This document shows, one piece after another, positions 18,301 through 25,933 of a stretch of DNA of 56,835 bases. The stretch is taken from NCBI GenBank assembly GCA_030428205.1, contig JAUIBK010000024.1:1-56835 (forward strand), written 5' to 3'. The stretch is from a bacterium (GTDB lineage Bacteria; Bdellovibrionota_C; UBA2361; RFPC01). The position numbers were made by a program, and so were the translations under genes. The notes under the pieces are model-generated. The model was not told where the DNA came from and ran no database searches. It saw only the letters and a list, made by a program, of their open reading frames with translations. How positions within the stretch are numbered: the first letter of the stretch is position 1; the number at the start of each line of letters is the position of its first letter.

Positions 18301-18754
18301 TGCAGCGGATCGTACTGGTTCACTTGCAAACTTTAACGCACAACAAGCGCGCTATGATGCGTTGCTTGGTATGGCAGATCAGATGGCCTCGGAGTCTTCT
18401 ATCGCTGGTTATATGGTCGGTGGTCTTGATCCGGGAGCGCGTCCAGATGATATGACCGGGATGGCTATGAAAGGAATGCTCAATACGAATCGGCATAATC
18501 CACAGGCAAGGGCAAACTTCTTTAATCCAAACGGTGGTGGTTTCTTTAAGCAGGTAGGTGCGAGTGAGCGGGGCCTTAATAAGGCGTTTGGTTACTCAGC
18601 CGTTACTGGCCAGCTCAAGATTGGTACTTGGTCAAGTGAGATGAACCGAGGTCTTGGAGCTGCTGTAACTTACACTGGAAAAGGTCTGACAGGAGAGCAG
18701 CAAACAGGCTATCAACAAGGTCGGGGTCCTGAGGGACAAAAGGGCAAGAAATAA
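15362..18754 (+). CDS. TraG N-terminal-domain-like mating-pair protein
   Basis: An 1130-residue protein, similar in size to F TraG. Hydrophobic pairs lie at about residues 73-113, 516-575 and 680-700, with the pattern P-Y-M-Q-G-I-V-L-Y-L-L-A...P-M-A-C-L-F-V-V-I-P-G-W typical of the TraG N-terminal domain. From about residue 705 onward the protein is Gly/Gln/Ala-rich and hydrophilic with no recognised domain. TraG acts in pilus assembly and mating-pair stabilisation. It starts 6 bases after the previous gene. No TraB, TraC, TraK, TraV, relaxase or coupling protein is in the window, so this looks like a fragment of a system or a specialised derivative. Confidence 0.65.
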   Translation: MFSLLGSVGFILDAQTEIARIGQVDEIVGHCLDGGLNLTSSAFHSVTAAFTTIGFYAHADLLEYVNGPFMKWATLIYLLAAFGGLAAMAFGQPPRNYLWFFFGPAVFHWLIGTTAPTQGVAWMIANEMQDQSQVWKHSEIGITQSGYWKRKLVDNSSLRVNVTNDATGGPDAPAVVAMPLLWLDAVVSDTVQQLTKIVGVNNQDDQGGGDWNLKLESPGVLALPHPYEALPERPVSPVCGDTARPPTYTVMSGLKWTYLNNIASAKISSPQARDAFTRFMSNECGDKFNEAVSPELFTAASNSKGDSVPESIMKDSYGTLGNLVSVSDRYDFLKYKLAQQVVPFPRSLRKVLSDATKVSNPEGGWPGDDYTGWLESVKWGESSDTNADKLKAVLRSDRIRCDTYLDILIYYLRYQAAEIFVQGFENANPQLGWRAKHSVYGMLYGWDLEPRSGDIVPTEDQIRFVQDLIFVHLVRNEMALVPKAYKPKHSSSQLVALHSESYNRTLGSVSKFAEVYTWALMMPYMQGIVLYLLAVAYPMACLFVVIPGWHKIIVTWMSFWVWAKLWDLGFAVVNGLERSIWAMLGNSETAKVINKRVMDMQEYGGAAWFECVSPNEDWYNNGGPCLRPLIDLVSSPASGSSAHTPLVAVADPGAFENNLALFDTALSLGANLDYDLANGYYIYIMAALYFAVPAVTGQMVLGAKAGAAGMVDRMASDPAQKGAGGATSGYQGAKTQQMLQNKASVSQAAIGKSYRKSGLADQALGYQNSSAEQGLNSSHLGQQQSGHQRLGNAIALSAQVASRNFAHGQALLTSALGGGANRKAHDARMKQQPPQDAQGLSNKAAGGGSGSGATTGVGGVAPDGQGGQDLGIGADGNPAANNALGLSRSTAGMQTGGYAKRLNDKGFSGRTGLLASRAGGALEGVFGKSNFEGLMGVTGAAHAAMVQTESAIGENQQLARGGAAGIAGHGAGQRSSGYRSAADRTGSLANFNAQQARYDALLGMADQMASESSIAGYMVGGLDPGARPDDMTGMAMKGMLNTNRHNPQARANFFNPNGGGFFKQVGASERGLNKAFGYSAVTGQLKIGTWSSEMNRGLGAAVTYTGKGLTGEQQTGYQQGRGPEGQKGKK

Positions 18755-18868
18755 GCTTAAGGATTAGAGAGGTATAGACTCCTTTCGCTTCTCCTAGTGA
18801 TTGATCCCAGGGAGGATTCTTGTTAGAGATCTAGACTCTAATAGTTTGTATCTTACAAGGCCCCATCC

Positions 18869-19921
18869 ATGAGCTCAGATCACCGTTCTCCTGAAGAGTT
18901 TGCCAAGGCTGCTGAAGACTTTTGGCGAAAGCTCGGAGATAGCCCGTCAGGGATACTTCTTCTTCTCTTAGCCATCTTTCTCTTCTTTGCTGTCCCAAAT
19001 GCTTTTTATACAGTGCAGCCTGAAGAAGAGGCGGTTGTAACCTTCTTTGGTCGCTATGATCGCACTACGACTCCTGGGCTTCATTTTAAGATTCCTTTTA
19101 TTGAGCAGGCTATTCGCATAAAGACCAAGACGATTTTCGAAGAGGCGTTTGGAACGTATTCTTCGTCTGAGTCTGAGAGTTCTCGATCGAGAGGCTTTTC
19201 TCTTGGTTCGCTCAACGCTAGAAAAACACGAGGTTCGCGTGGTCGACGCCTTGAGGACGAGTCCTTGATGCTTACTGGGGATTTAAATGTTGCTGATGTG
19301 AAATGGGTGGTTCAATACCAAATTATTGATCCTAAGAAGTACCTCTTTAATACAGCCCAGCCGATTCAAAATATCCGTGATATTTCACAGGCGGCTATGC
19401 GACGTGTGGTAGGTGACCGCTCAGTTGATAGCGTTATTCGAGGGCAAGATATTTCAGTGGCTGCACGAAATGTTACCCAAGAGGTGCTTGATAAATATGA
19501 CATGGGGGTTCGGGTAACGAGTGTTCAGGTCAAAGCAGCTTTTCCTCCAGAGTCTGTGAAGCCTTCCTTTAATGAGGTAAATGCTGCCAAGCAAGAGCAG
19601 GAACAGGCGATTAACGAGGCGGAAGCGTACTACAATGAGATTATTCCTAAGGCGCGAGGGGAGGCGGATAAAGAGATCTCTGAAGCACGTGGTCGAGCAG
19701 CTGCTCTTGTGAATGAAGCTAAAGGTGATGTGCAAAAATTTGAAAAGCTTCGTGCTGAGTATGTCAAAGCTCCTGATATTACCAAGCGGAGACTTTACCT
19801 TGAAACGATGGAAGAGCTTTTAGGGCGATTTGATGCTGTCACGATCGTTGACCCACAGATCAAGGGAGTTTTGCCCTTGTATGCAGGTTCACAAACTCTC
19901 CCTCAACGAGTCTTAAAGTAA
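18869..19921 (+). CDS. hflK: HflK, membrane protease modulator (SPFH family)
   Basis: A 350-residue membrane protein with one N-terminal transmembrane helix (about residues 29-47), the SPFH domain opening F-Y-T-V-Q-P-E-E-E-A-V-V-T-F-F-G and the C-terminal helical N-E-A-E-A-Y-Y-N-E-I-I-P-K-A-R-G-E-A motif of HflK. With HflC it forms a periplasmic-facing cage that modulates FtsH. A Ser/Arg-rich insertion of about 35 residues (near 93-128) sits where E. coli HflK has a short turn before the M-L-T-x-D strand. The gene is followed 11-19 bases later by hflC. A short hairpin TTAGAG/CTCTAA lies just upstream at 18823-18841. Confidence 0.93.
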   Translation: MSSDHRSPEEFAKAAEDFWRKLGDSPSGILLLLLAIFLFFAVPNAFYTVQPEEEAVVTFFGRYDRTTTPGLHFKIPFIEQAIRIKTKTIFEEAFGTYSSSESESSRSRGFSLGSLNARKTRGSRGRRLEDESLMLTGDLNVADVKWVVQYQIIDPKKYLFNTAQPIQNIRDISQAAMRRVVGDRSVDSVIRGQDISVAARNVTQEVLDKYDMGVRVTSVQVKAAFPPESVKPSFNEVNAAKQEQEQAINEAEAYYNEIIPKARGEADKEISEARGRAAALVNEAKGDVQKFEKLRAEYVKAPDITKRRLYLETMEELLGRFDAVTIVDPQIKGVLPLYAGSQTLPQRVLK

Positions 19922-19940
19922 GTAACGGGTATTGATTGAA

Positions 19941-20924
19941 ATGAAAAACGCACTTCCTTTTTTTGGCTTTCTTGTCTTTGTTGCTGCTTTTGTCGCAAGC
20001 AGTCTTTTTTATCGAGTGAATGAAGGCCAGCAGGTCATTATTACTCAATTTGGTCGCCCGATTGGAGACCCGGTACTGAAAGCAGGGCTTCACATAAAAA
20101 TGCCATTTATTCAAGACGCAAGGCGTCTAGAAAAACGTATGCTGAATTGGGACGGAGTTCCAAACGAATTTCCGACAAAAGATAAGAAGCTCATCATGGT
20201 TGATACTACAGCGCGTTGGCTTATCTCTCATCCGCTCCGTTTTATTGAGAAGGTAAAAGACGAGCGTGGTGCGATATCCCGTATTACGACTGTTCTTGAT
20301 GCGGCAACACGTGAGATTATCTCAAATTATAATCTTGTCGAAGCCGTGCGTAACTCAAATGATATTATCGATGAACAAGAACGTCGCCGTGCTGAGATCG
20401 AAAAGGCAAAGCTAGAGGGAAGAATTGGTGATATTCTTGATGAAGAAATAACGGGTGAAATAGAACGGGTCTATGTTGGTCGAGAAGAGCTCAGTCAAAG
20501 GATTGCAACAAAAGCGCTGCCGCCACTTGAGGAGTTCGGTATTCAATTAGTTGATGTTCAACTCCGGCGTATTGCCTACCACCCCGATGTAGAAGCTAAA
20601 GTCTACGACAGGATGATCTCTGAGCGAAAAAGAATTGCGAAGAAGATCCGCTCGTACGGGAAAGGAGAACAAGCTCGTATTTATGGTAATACAGAAGAAG
20701 AGCGGCTTACTATTGAATCTGGTGCTTACAAAGAAGTACAACAAATTCTCGGTGAGGCGGAAGGAACAAGAACAGAGATTTACTCCAAGGCTTATACGAA
20801 AGATGCTAAGTTCTATGAGTTTTACAGAACGCTTGAAGCCTATAAGAAGAGCCTTAGGCCTGACACGAATTTCTTGATGTCTTCGGACTCGGAGTTTTTA
20901 AAAGTGCTTAAAGAGGTGCCGTAG
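19941..20924 (+). CDS. hflC: HflC, membrane protease modulator (SPFH family)
   Basis: A protein of about 327 residues starting at ATG 19941; a TTG three codons earlier is also open. It has an N-terminal anchor helix, R-V-N-E-G-Q-Q-V-I-I-T-Q-F-G-R-P-I-G at the head of the SPFH domain, and the typical C-terminal F-Y-R-T-L-E-A-Y tail. It pairs with HflK next door. Between them the two genes form a standard hflKC operon; hflX and purA, often next to them in enterobacteria, are not here. Confidence 0.93.
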   Translation: MKNALPFFGFLVFVAAFVASSLFYRVNEGQQVIITQFGRPIGDPVLKAGLHIKMPFIQDARRLEKRMLNWDGVPNEFPTKDKKLIMVDTTARWLISHPLRFIEKVKDERGAISRITTVLDAATREIISNYNLVEAVRNSNDIIDEQERRRAEIEKAKLEGRIGDILDEEITGEIERVYVGREELSQRIATKALPPLEEFGIQLVDVQLRRIAYHPDVEAKVYDRMISERKRIAKKIRSYGKGEQARIYGNTEEERLTIESGAYKEVQQILGEAEGTRTEIYSKAYTKDAKFYEFYRTLEAYKKSLRPDTNFLMSSDSEFLKVLKEVP

Positions 20925-20957
20925 GCGAAGTCTACTGTTGGGGGCTTTGTTCTGTTG

Positions 20958-21005
20958 CCAATTGCATGAAAAAAAATCATTAATGATTTCTTTTCACGCA
21001 ATTGG
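20958..21005. repeat. Long hairpin between hflC and the desulfurase-SelD gene
   Basis: A 48-base inverted repeat from CCAATTGC to GCAATTGG pairs over 21 bases in three runs (8+6+7) separated by two A-C mismatches, with a two-base tip. It lies 34 bases after hflC and 40 before the next start. It could end hflC transcription or hold a control site, but no T-run follows, so intrinsic termination is unlikely. Confidence 0.75.
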
Positions 21006-21044
21006 TTGTTCAACGTCGGATTTCAGTGCTACCAAGAGAGGTCC

Positions 21045-23252
21045 ATGGCCGCGCCTATTTATCTCGATTACAATGCTACCACCCCAATAGCACCACAAGT
21101 TCGCAGTGCGATGCTTCCATATCTTGATGATTTCTTTGGAAACCCCTCAAGCTCTCACTGGCATGGAAGGCAAGCCAAAAAAGCTGTTGAGCGTGCCAGG
21201 GCTCAAGTTGCACGTCTGATTGGCGCAAGTACGGATGAAATAATATTCACCAGTGGTGGAAGTGAGGCTAATAATCTTGCACTCAAAGGAGTGCTTGATA
21301 GGTACAAGCCTCACGAGGCAGAGATCCTTATCTCAGCCATTGAGCACCCTGCTATTACCGAAGTGTGTCAGGCGTTAGGGCAGTCTGGAGTTCGTGTGGT
21401 GACTGTGCCTGTGGATGTGCACGGTATTGTTGATCTTGACGCTCTCAAAGCTGCGATTACTCCTCGCACGCGTCTCATCTCAATTATGCATGCCAATAAT
21501 GAAATTGGAACTATTCAGCCTCTCTCTGAGATCTCTCAGATAGCAAAAGCCGAAGGTATTCTTTTTCACACAGACGCAGCTCAAAGCGTCGGTAAGGTTG
21601 CCGTTGATGTCGGTGCTCTTGGGGTTGATCTCCTCTCTATCGCTGCACATAAGTTCTATGGGCCTAAAGGAGTTGGTGCCCTTTACTGCCGCCGTGGTGT
21701 TGAGTTGCTCAAGCAGATTCATGGCGCAGCACATGAGAGAAATGTACGAGCTGGTACAGAAAACGTCATGCAGATTGTGGGGCTCGGTGAAGCGTGTGAG
21801 CTTGCTGCCCAGGAGCTTGATTCAAGAGTGAGCCATGCCAAGCGTCTTCGTGATCTTCTTTGGGATGATATCTCCGAGTTTTCGTCTGAGATGAAGTGTA
21901 ACGGCCATCCTCAAGATCGGCTGCCAAATACACTCAGTGTTACGTTGCCTGGAATAGAAGTGCAAACACTGCTCGCTGAGCTTGATACCGTAGCCGCCTC
22001 TGCTGGAGCGGCGTGTCATGCTGATGAGGTCACTGTCTCTCCAACTCTCCTTGCTATCGGATTATCAGAGGCTGATGCTCTTTCAACAGTTCGTTTTTCT
22101 ACTGGTGCATTTCTTACGGAGGAAGAAACAAAATCAGCTTCCCAGGAGATTCTTCAAGCACTACGTTCCATACAGCCTCAGTCTGATACGAAGAGTGAGA
22201 GTCAGTCTCAGGAGGATGTGGAGCTTACACGTTATACTCACGGCTTAGGCTGTGCTTGTAAGCTACGACCTCAGGCGCTAGAGAAAGTGCTTGCTCGTAT
22301 TCCTCAGCACATCGTGAGTGCAGATGCACTTGTCGGGTATGAGTCCGGTGACGATGCTGCCGCCTATCGCATTCAAGAAGATCTCTGTGTAGTGCAATCA
22401 GTAGACTTTTTTACTCCTATCGTAGATAGCCCATTTGATTTTGGGCGTATTGCGGCAACCAATGCTTTAAGCGATCTCTATGCCATGGGAGCAACCCCTC
22501 TCTTTGGCCTTAATATCGTAGGGTTTCCCACAAAACGACTATCGCTCGATGTGCTTGAACAGATTCTTGTTGGGGCTGCTGAAACAGCTAAGCAGGCAGA
22601 AATAACTATTCTTGGTGGTCATACCGTCGAAGATCTTGAACCAAAATTTGGAATGAGTGTTACAGGCACTTGTCGCCCAGAGTTCCTCTGGCGTAACCAG
22701 GGTGCGCGTTCTGGAGATGCCCTTCTCCTTACGAAACCGCTTGGTACAGGGATTATAACAACAGCGATGAAGCATGGTGAGTGCTCGGATGCAGCGAGAG
22801 AGGAAGCTGTGGCTGTGATGACTGAGCTAAATAAAGCGGCTTCTGAAATTGCGAGAGAGTTTTCGGTTCACGCTTGCACAGATATTACCGGGTTCGGATT
22901 GTTGGGACATTTGCTCGAGATGATGAAAGCAAGTGAGGCGACAGCAAGTTTGAGTTTTCAGAATGTTCCTTTTCTTTCAGCTGCTCGTGAATTAGCTGAG
23001 TACGGTTTTGTTCCAGGTGGCACAGAGAACAACCTCGACTATGTTACCCCGCATGTTTCGTTTTCAGAGTCGATTTCTCCAATTGATCGATTCCTACTTG
23101 CAGATGCTCAAACATCTGGAGGGCTCGTTTTTGCTGTGCCGCAAGAGCAGGGGAGTGAGCTTCTTCACCGTTTGAATCAGAACCTGACCTTCGGAGCTGC
23201 TGTTATCGGAGAAGTTCAGGAGAGGCAAGAAGCATTTATTTCGGTGATATGA
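21045..23252 (+). CDS. Cysteine desulfurase-selenophosphate synthetase fusion (NifS/CsdB-SelD)
   Basis: A 735-residue two-enzyme protein. Residues 1-375 are a class V PLP desulfurase/selenocysteine lyase: L-D-Y-N-A-T-T-P at the start, PLP lysine K203 in A-A-H-K-F-Y-G-P-K-G, and active cysteine C324 in A-G-A-A-C-H-A-D. A polar linker (about 376-393) leads into full SelD: T-H-G-L-G-C-A-C-K with C403 in the place of the catalytic Cys/Sec, G-D-D-A-A, D-F-F-T-P-I-V-D, D-I-T-G-F-G-L-L-G-H and P-Q-T-S-G-G-like Q-T-S-G-G-L. The fusion would pass selenide from selenocysteine directly to selenophosphate. ATG 21045 follows AGAGAGG; an earlier TTG was rejected. No selA, selB or selenoprotein was seen in the window. 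Confidence 0.93.
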   Translation: MAAPIYLDYNATTPIAPQVRSAMLPYLDDFFGNPSSSHWHGRQAKKAVERARAQVARLIGASTDEIIFTSGGSEANNLALKGVLDRYKPHEAEILISAIEHPAITEVCQALGQSGVRVVTVPVDVHGIVDLDALKAAITPRTRLISIMHANNEIGTIQPLSEISQIAKAEGILFHTDAAQSVGKVAVDVGALGVDLLSIAAHKFYGPKGVGALYCRRGVELLKQIHGAAHERNVRAGTENVMQIVGLGEACELAAQELDSRVSHAKRLRDLLWDDISEFSSEMKCNGHPQDRLPNTLSVTLPGIEVQTLLAELDTVAASAGAACHADEVTVSPTLLAIGLSEADALSTVRFSTGAFLTEEETKSASQEILQALRSIQPQSDTKSESQSQEDVELTRYTHGLGCACKLRPQALEKVLARIPQHIVSADALVGYESGDDAAAYRIQEDLCVVQSVDFFTPIVDSPFDFGRIAATNALSDLYAMGATPLFGLNIVGFPTKRLSLDVLEQILVGAAETAKQAEITILGGHTVEDLEPKFGMSVTGTCRPEFLWRNQGARSGDALLLTKPLGTGIITTAMKHGECSDAAREEAVAVMTELNKAASEIAREFSVHACTDITGFGLLGHLLEMMKASEATASLSFQNVPFLSAARELAEYGFVPGGTENNLDYVTPHVSFSESISPIDRFLLADAQTSGGLVFAVPQEQGSELLHRLNQNLTFGAAVIGEVQERQEAFISVI

Positions 23253-23351
23253 AAGAGCTCCACGAGTCCTATGCCTCTGATAGGTCTTTCAACTTAGGGC
23301 TAGTGTGCAGGTAATGTGCTAAAGTTTGTGCAGATTTTATGGTTGAAAATA

Positions 23352-23420
23352 TTTAACGCGAAGAGCGCGAAGTACGCGAAGGAGTTAAGTCTTCGCGTAC
23401 TTCGCGCTCTTCGCGTTAAA
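23352..23420. repeat. Perfect 30 bp-arm palindrome of GCGAAG units (copy C)
   Basis: Arms 23352-23381 and 23391-23420 are perfectly complementary over 30 bases around a 9-base loop. Each arm is three tandem CGCGAAG-like units. The TTAACGCGAAG end is shared with the 70 bp repeats at 3639 and 4619, but the rest of those units is absent. It lies between the SelD fusion and the TonB-like gene, which converge. Confidence 0.9.
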
Positions 23421-23491
23421 AAAATAAATTCGCATAGCCTAAACTTTTTTGGGGAAGCTGAATGATTCGACCGGATGGACCACTAGCTATG

Positions 23492-24547
23492 TTATTCAAG
23501 ACCCGTTGCTAACAGCAGCCAGCGGTGCTCAGCGACGCCTGCTCCTCCCCGCGATGGGCCGACTCGAGACCAGCTCTTCGCTTTAAAAACAAAATTAATA
23601 GTCCCATCGGCTGTCTGCGCACCTTCAGGAGGATGAGGATCGTGTGCTCCAGAGGAAACGGCCTCTGACACAACGCGGTCAAAAGGGGAGCTTCCCGATG
23701 GAGTGAGCAGTTCCACACGTAGAATCTGACCACTTTTTGAAAGTACAGCGCGTACCGTTGTGAAGTGGTGAATTCCGTGGATGTCGGCTGCACGAAGAGA
23801 GCTCCACCCTGTTGAGCGGAGCTTTGTGAAAACTTGTGTGGCAACTCGACGTACAAAGACGGCAAAGCGGCCAGCTTTTGCGTTAAGCAAAGTGATGTCC
23901 CCGTCTGGAAGGTTGGGGAGGTGGTCTGCTGATCCCGGAGTTCCTAAGAAACGTGCCCCACTTCCCATCGGTCGTGAGAAGGCACGGTATCCAGCAAGGG
24001 GGGTGATCTGAGATTGAGCTGAAAGTGGTGGAGGATTTTTCTTCTGAACTTCTGAACCGTATTTTTCTGAGAGTTCTTTTGAGTCGAGACGTAAGTGAGT
24101 GAGTTTGCGTTTTTCTTGAGGTGTGCTTTTTGAGGGCTGAGCTTTTTGAGGTTGGACCACGGCGTCTTGTGGGGTTTGCTGAGCAGCAGGGGGATGTTGT
24201 TGCTGCTGGAGTTTGCCCAACGATGGTCCTGCGTCAGGGAGTCCTCGCTTTATCTGTTCTTTCTCTGTTGTGCGATTCTGTTCTGCAAGAAACCTTGTAT
24301 TTTGAGGTGGTGTTTTTGAAACCTCGCTTTGTGGCTCGGAGATAATCTGAGGGGGGAGGCGTAAGGCCGATGGCTTCTTCTCCGGAGGAGAAGGAAGCAC
24401 AATATCAACAATGATGGGATTGATGGCCACGGGTCTTTGACGTTGGAAGAGAAAAGAGAACAGCACAAGGTGAATCAAGAGCGAAACGAGGAGCCCCCAG
24501 ACAAAAAAATCATCCATATCCTTGGATTTGTGGGGCATTGAGAGCAA
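23492..24547 (-). CDS. TonB/TolA-like energy-transducing protein
   Basis: A 351-residue protein with an N-terminal signal anchor (about residues 12-33), a long Pro/Gln/Lys-rich middle (about 45-190) that could span the periplasm, and a C-terminal TonB-like domain from about 235 (F-T-T-V-R-A-V-L-S-K-S-G-Q-I-L, then S-S-P-F-D-R-V-V-S-E-A-V). TonB or TolA couples inner-membrane ion flow to the outer membrane. No ExbB/ExbD or TolQ/TolR genes are adjacent, so the partner is elsewhere. The last 20 residues (G-V-A-E-H-R-W-L-L-L) look like an unrelated tail. Confidence 0.7.
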   Translation of the reverse strand: MLSMPHKSKDMDDFFVWGLLVSLLIHLVLFSFLFQRQRPVAINPIIVDIVLPSPPEKKPSALRLPPQIISEPQSEVSKTPPQNTRFLAEQNRTTEKEQIKRGLPDAGPSLGKLQQQQHPPAAQQTPQDAVVQPQKAQPSKSTPQEKRKLTHLRLDSKELSEKYGSEVQKKNPPPLSAQSQITPLAGYRAFSRPMGSGARFLGTPGSADHLPNLPDGDITLLNAKAGRFAVFVRRVATQVFTKLRSTGWSSLRAADIHGIHHFTTVRAVLSKSGQILRVELLTPSGSSPFDRVVSEAVSSGAHDPHPPEGAQTADGTINFVFKAKSWSRVGPSRGGAGVAEHRWLLLATGLE

Positions 24548-24674
24548 AGGGCGTTGTCTCCAGAATACAATAGGGCTACAGTTTTGCTTGGGCTTTCTGT
24601 ATACTTCAAATGAAGCTCGTTCTTATTGTTACCTCTTTTTGAGAGAGAGGGCCATCATTGGATAGGGATCAGGT

Positions 24675-24857
24675 ATGTTTGGTTTAGGACCGTGGGAATT
24701 AGGTATCGTTGCAATAGTGGTAGTGCTTCTCTTCGGCACAAAGCGCCTCCCTGAGCTCGGTTCTGGCCTCGGAAAAGCTATCAGCAATTTTCGTAAAGGA
24801 TATCGTGAAGGGAATGCGATTGATGTTACGCCCGAAGAAGAGAAGAAAGACGAATAG
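24675..24857 (+). CDS. tatA: Sec-independent translocase subunit TatA
   Basis: A 60-residue protein with the complete TatA pattern: short hydrophobic helix W-E-L-G-I-V-A-I-V-V-V-L-L-F, the F-G hinge, then an amphipathic helix K-R-L-P-E-L-G-S-G-L-G-K and an acidic tail. TatA forms the pore-like assembly of the twin-arginine export system. It stands alone; tatC and tatB are not nearby. It converges with the rlmB operon across a long inverted repeat. Confidence 0.95.
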   Translation: MFGLGPWELGIVAIVVVLLFGTKRLPELGSGLGKAISNFRKGYREGNAIDVTPEEEKKDE

Positions 24858-24913
24858 TCTTTAGCCCTTTGTTCCTGTTCTTATTTCCGCTCTCTTCTTC
24901 TTCGGCCTCTCTC

Positions 24914-25112
24914 CGCCTTGGTCTTATTCCTGGCATCAGCCTCCGCCTAGCCCGAAAAGAAACAGCACTCTCGCTCCTCGTAGCAGATTTCTGGTAAAAT
25001 GTCCGGGCTAGTATGACTCTGATTTTACCCCCGTGATCAGGCCTAAGATCTCGGCTCCCTCGATGCTTTAGTTTTTTAGGCGGAGGCTGATGCCAAGAAT
25101 AAGACCAAGGCG
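24914..25112. repeat. 199 bp stem-loop element with 36 bp arms
   Basis: Arms 24914-24949 and 25077-25112 match at 35 of 36 positions. The 127-base loop has nested pairings: GGTAAAAT/ATTTTACC around 24992-25028 and AGCCCG (24949-24954) with CGGGCT (near 25003-25008). No open frame of note occurs inside. It fills most of the 293-base gap between tatA and rlmB, whose 3' ends face each other. It might be a non-autonomous mobile element, a structured RNA or a processing signal. No copy of it elsewhere in the window was found. Confidence 0.75.
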
Positions 25113-25150
25113 AAGATATAGACTAAGGCGGAGAATAGGGCGGAAAACGG

Positions 25151-25933
25151 TTATTCTCTTCTCGCTGTTGCTTGATACAAAAGCACACTTGCCGCCTGGG
25201 AGACATTCAAAGAGTCAATCTTTCCATACATCGGAATTTTCACATGAAAATCTGCGCGCTCAAGGAGGAGTTTGCTCACACCTGCGCCTTCAGCTCCGAG
25301 CACCAAAACTGTCTTTTCGGGAAATTCAAACTCCTGTAGCGACTGTGCCTCTTGTGAGCCATCAGCTGCGACAATCCAAAAGCCATTTTTTTGAAGGAGC
25401 TCTAGGGATTGAGCAAGGTTGCCTACGGCAAGAGTTGGCACAAGCTCGGAGGCACCAACGCTTGTCTTGGTTACGACAGGGGTGATGCCTGAGCTTCGCT
25501 TCTTTGACCAGAAGACGAGATCTACCCCAAAGCATTCTGAGGCGCGGAGAATGGCGCCAACATTGTGTGGATCGAGCACTCCATCAAGAGCAACAATCAG
25601 CCCGCGGTCCTTGCTCCACTGTGCGAGGAAGTCTTTTAATGAATGGGTGGGGCGCCCGTTGATTCGCAGGGCGACCGATTGGTGAGATTCTGTTTCAACA
25701 AGTGCTGTAAGCTCACGGGGGGAGCAGTCGTTGTTGATTGGCAATGAGTGACGGTGTGCGAGGTTGATAATTTCCTCTAGCTCAGGCGAGTTTTGAGAAG
25801 AAGAGATGAGGAGTTCTTGGGCGTAGGAAATGCTTGCGCGGAGAGCTTCGCGTACGGCGTTACGGCCGATGATGAAGCTCTCCGTGCTTGAAGTGTTTTG
25901 CTTATGGCGCTTTGAGCGTCCTTGTTTGCTCAT
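25151..25933 (-). CDS. rlmB: 23S rRNA/tRNA 2'-O-ribose methyltransferase, TrmH family (RlmB-like)
   Basis: A 260-residue SPOUT methyltransferase. The N-terminal region I-I-G-R-N-A-V-R-E-A-L-R is the substrate-binding part, and the C-terminal knot has the three TrmH motifs: D-P-H-N-V-G-A-I-L-R-A-S, V-L-V-L-G-A-E-G-A-G-V and I-P-M-Y-G-K-I-D-S-L-N-V-S-Q-A-A. Length and motif order fit RlmB, which methylates G2251 of 23S rRNA, though related tRNA enzymes cannot be excluded. It is the last gene of a four-gene operon; its start overlaps the end of gdh by four bases (25930-25933). Confidence 0.9.
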   Translation of the reverse strand: MSKQGRSKRHKQNTSSTESFIIGRNAVREALRASISYAQELLISSSQNSPELEEIINLAHRHSLPINNDCSPRELTALVETESHQSVALRINGRPTHSLKDFLAQWSKDRGLIVALDGVLDPHNVGAILRASECFGVDLVFWSKKRSSGITPVVTKTSVGASELVPTLAVGNLAQSLELLQKNGFWIVAADGSQEAQSLQEFEFPEKTVLVLGAEGAGVSKLLLERADFHVKIPMYGKIDSLNVSQAASVLLYQATARRE

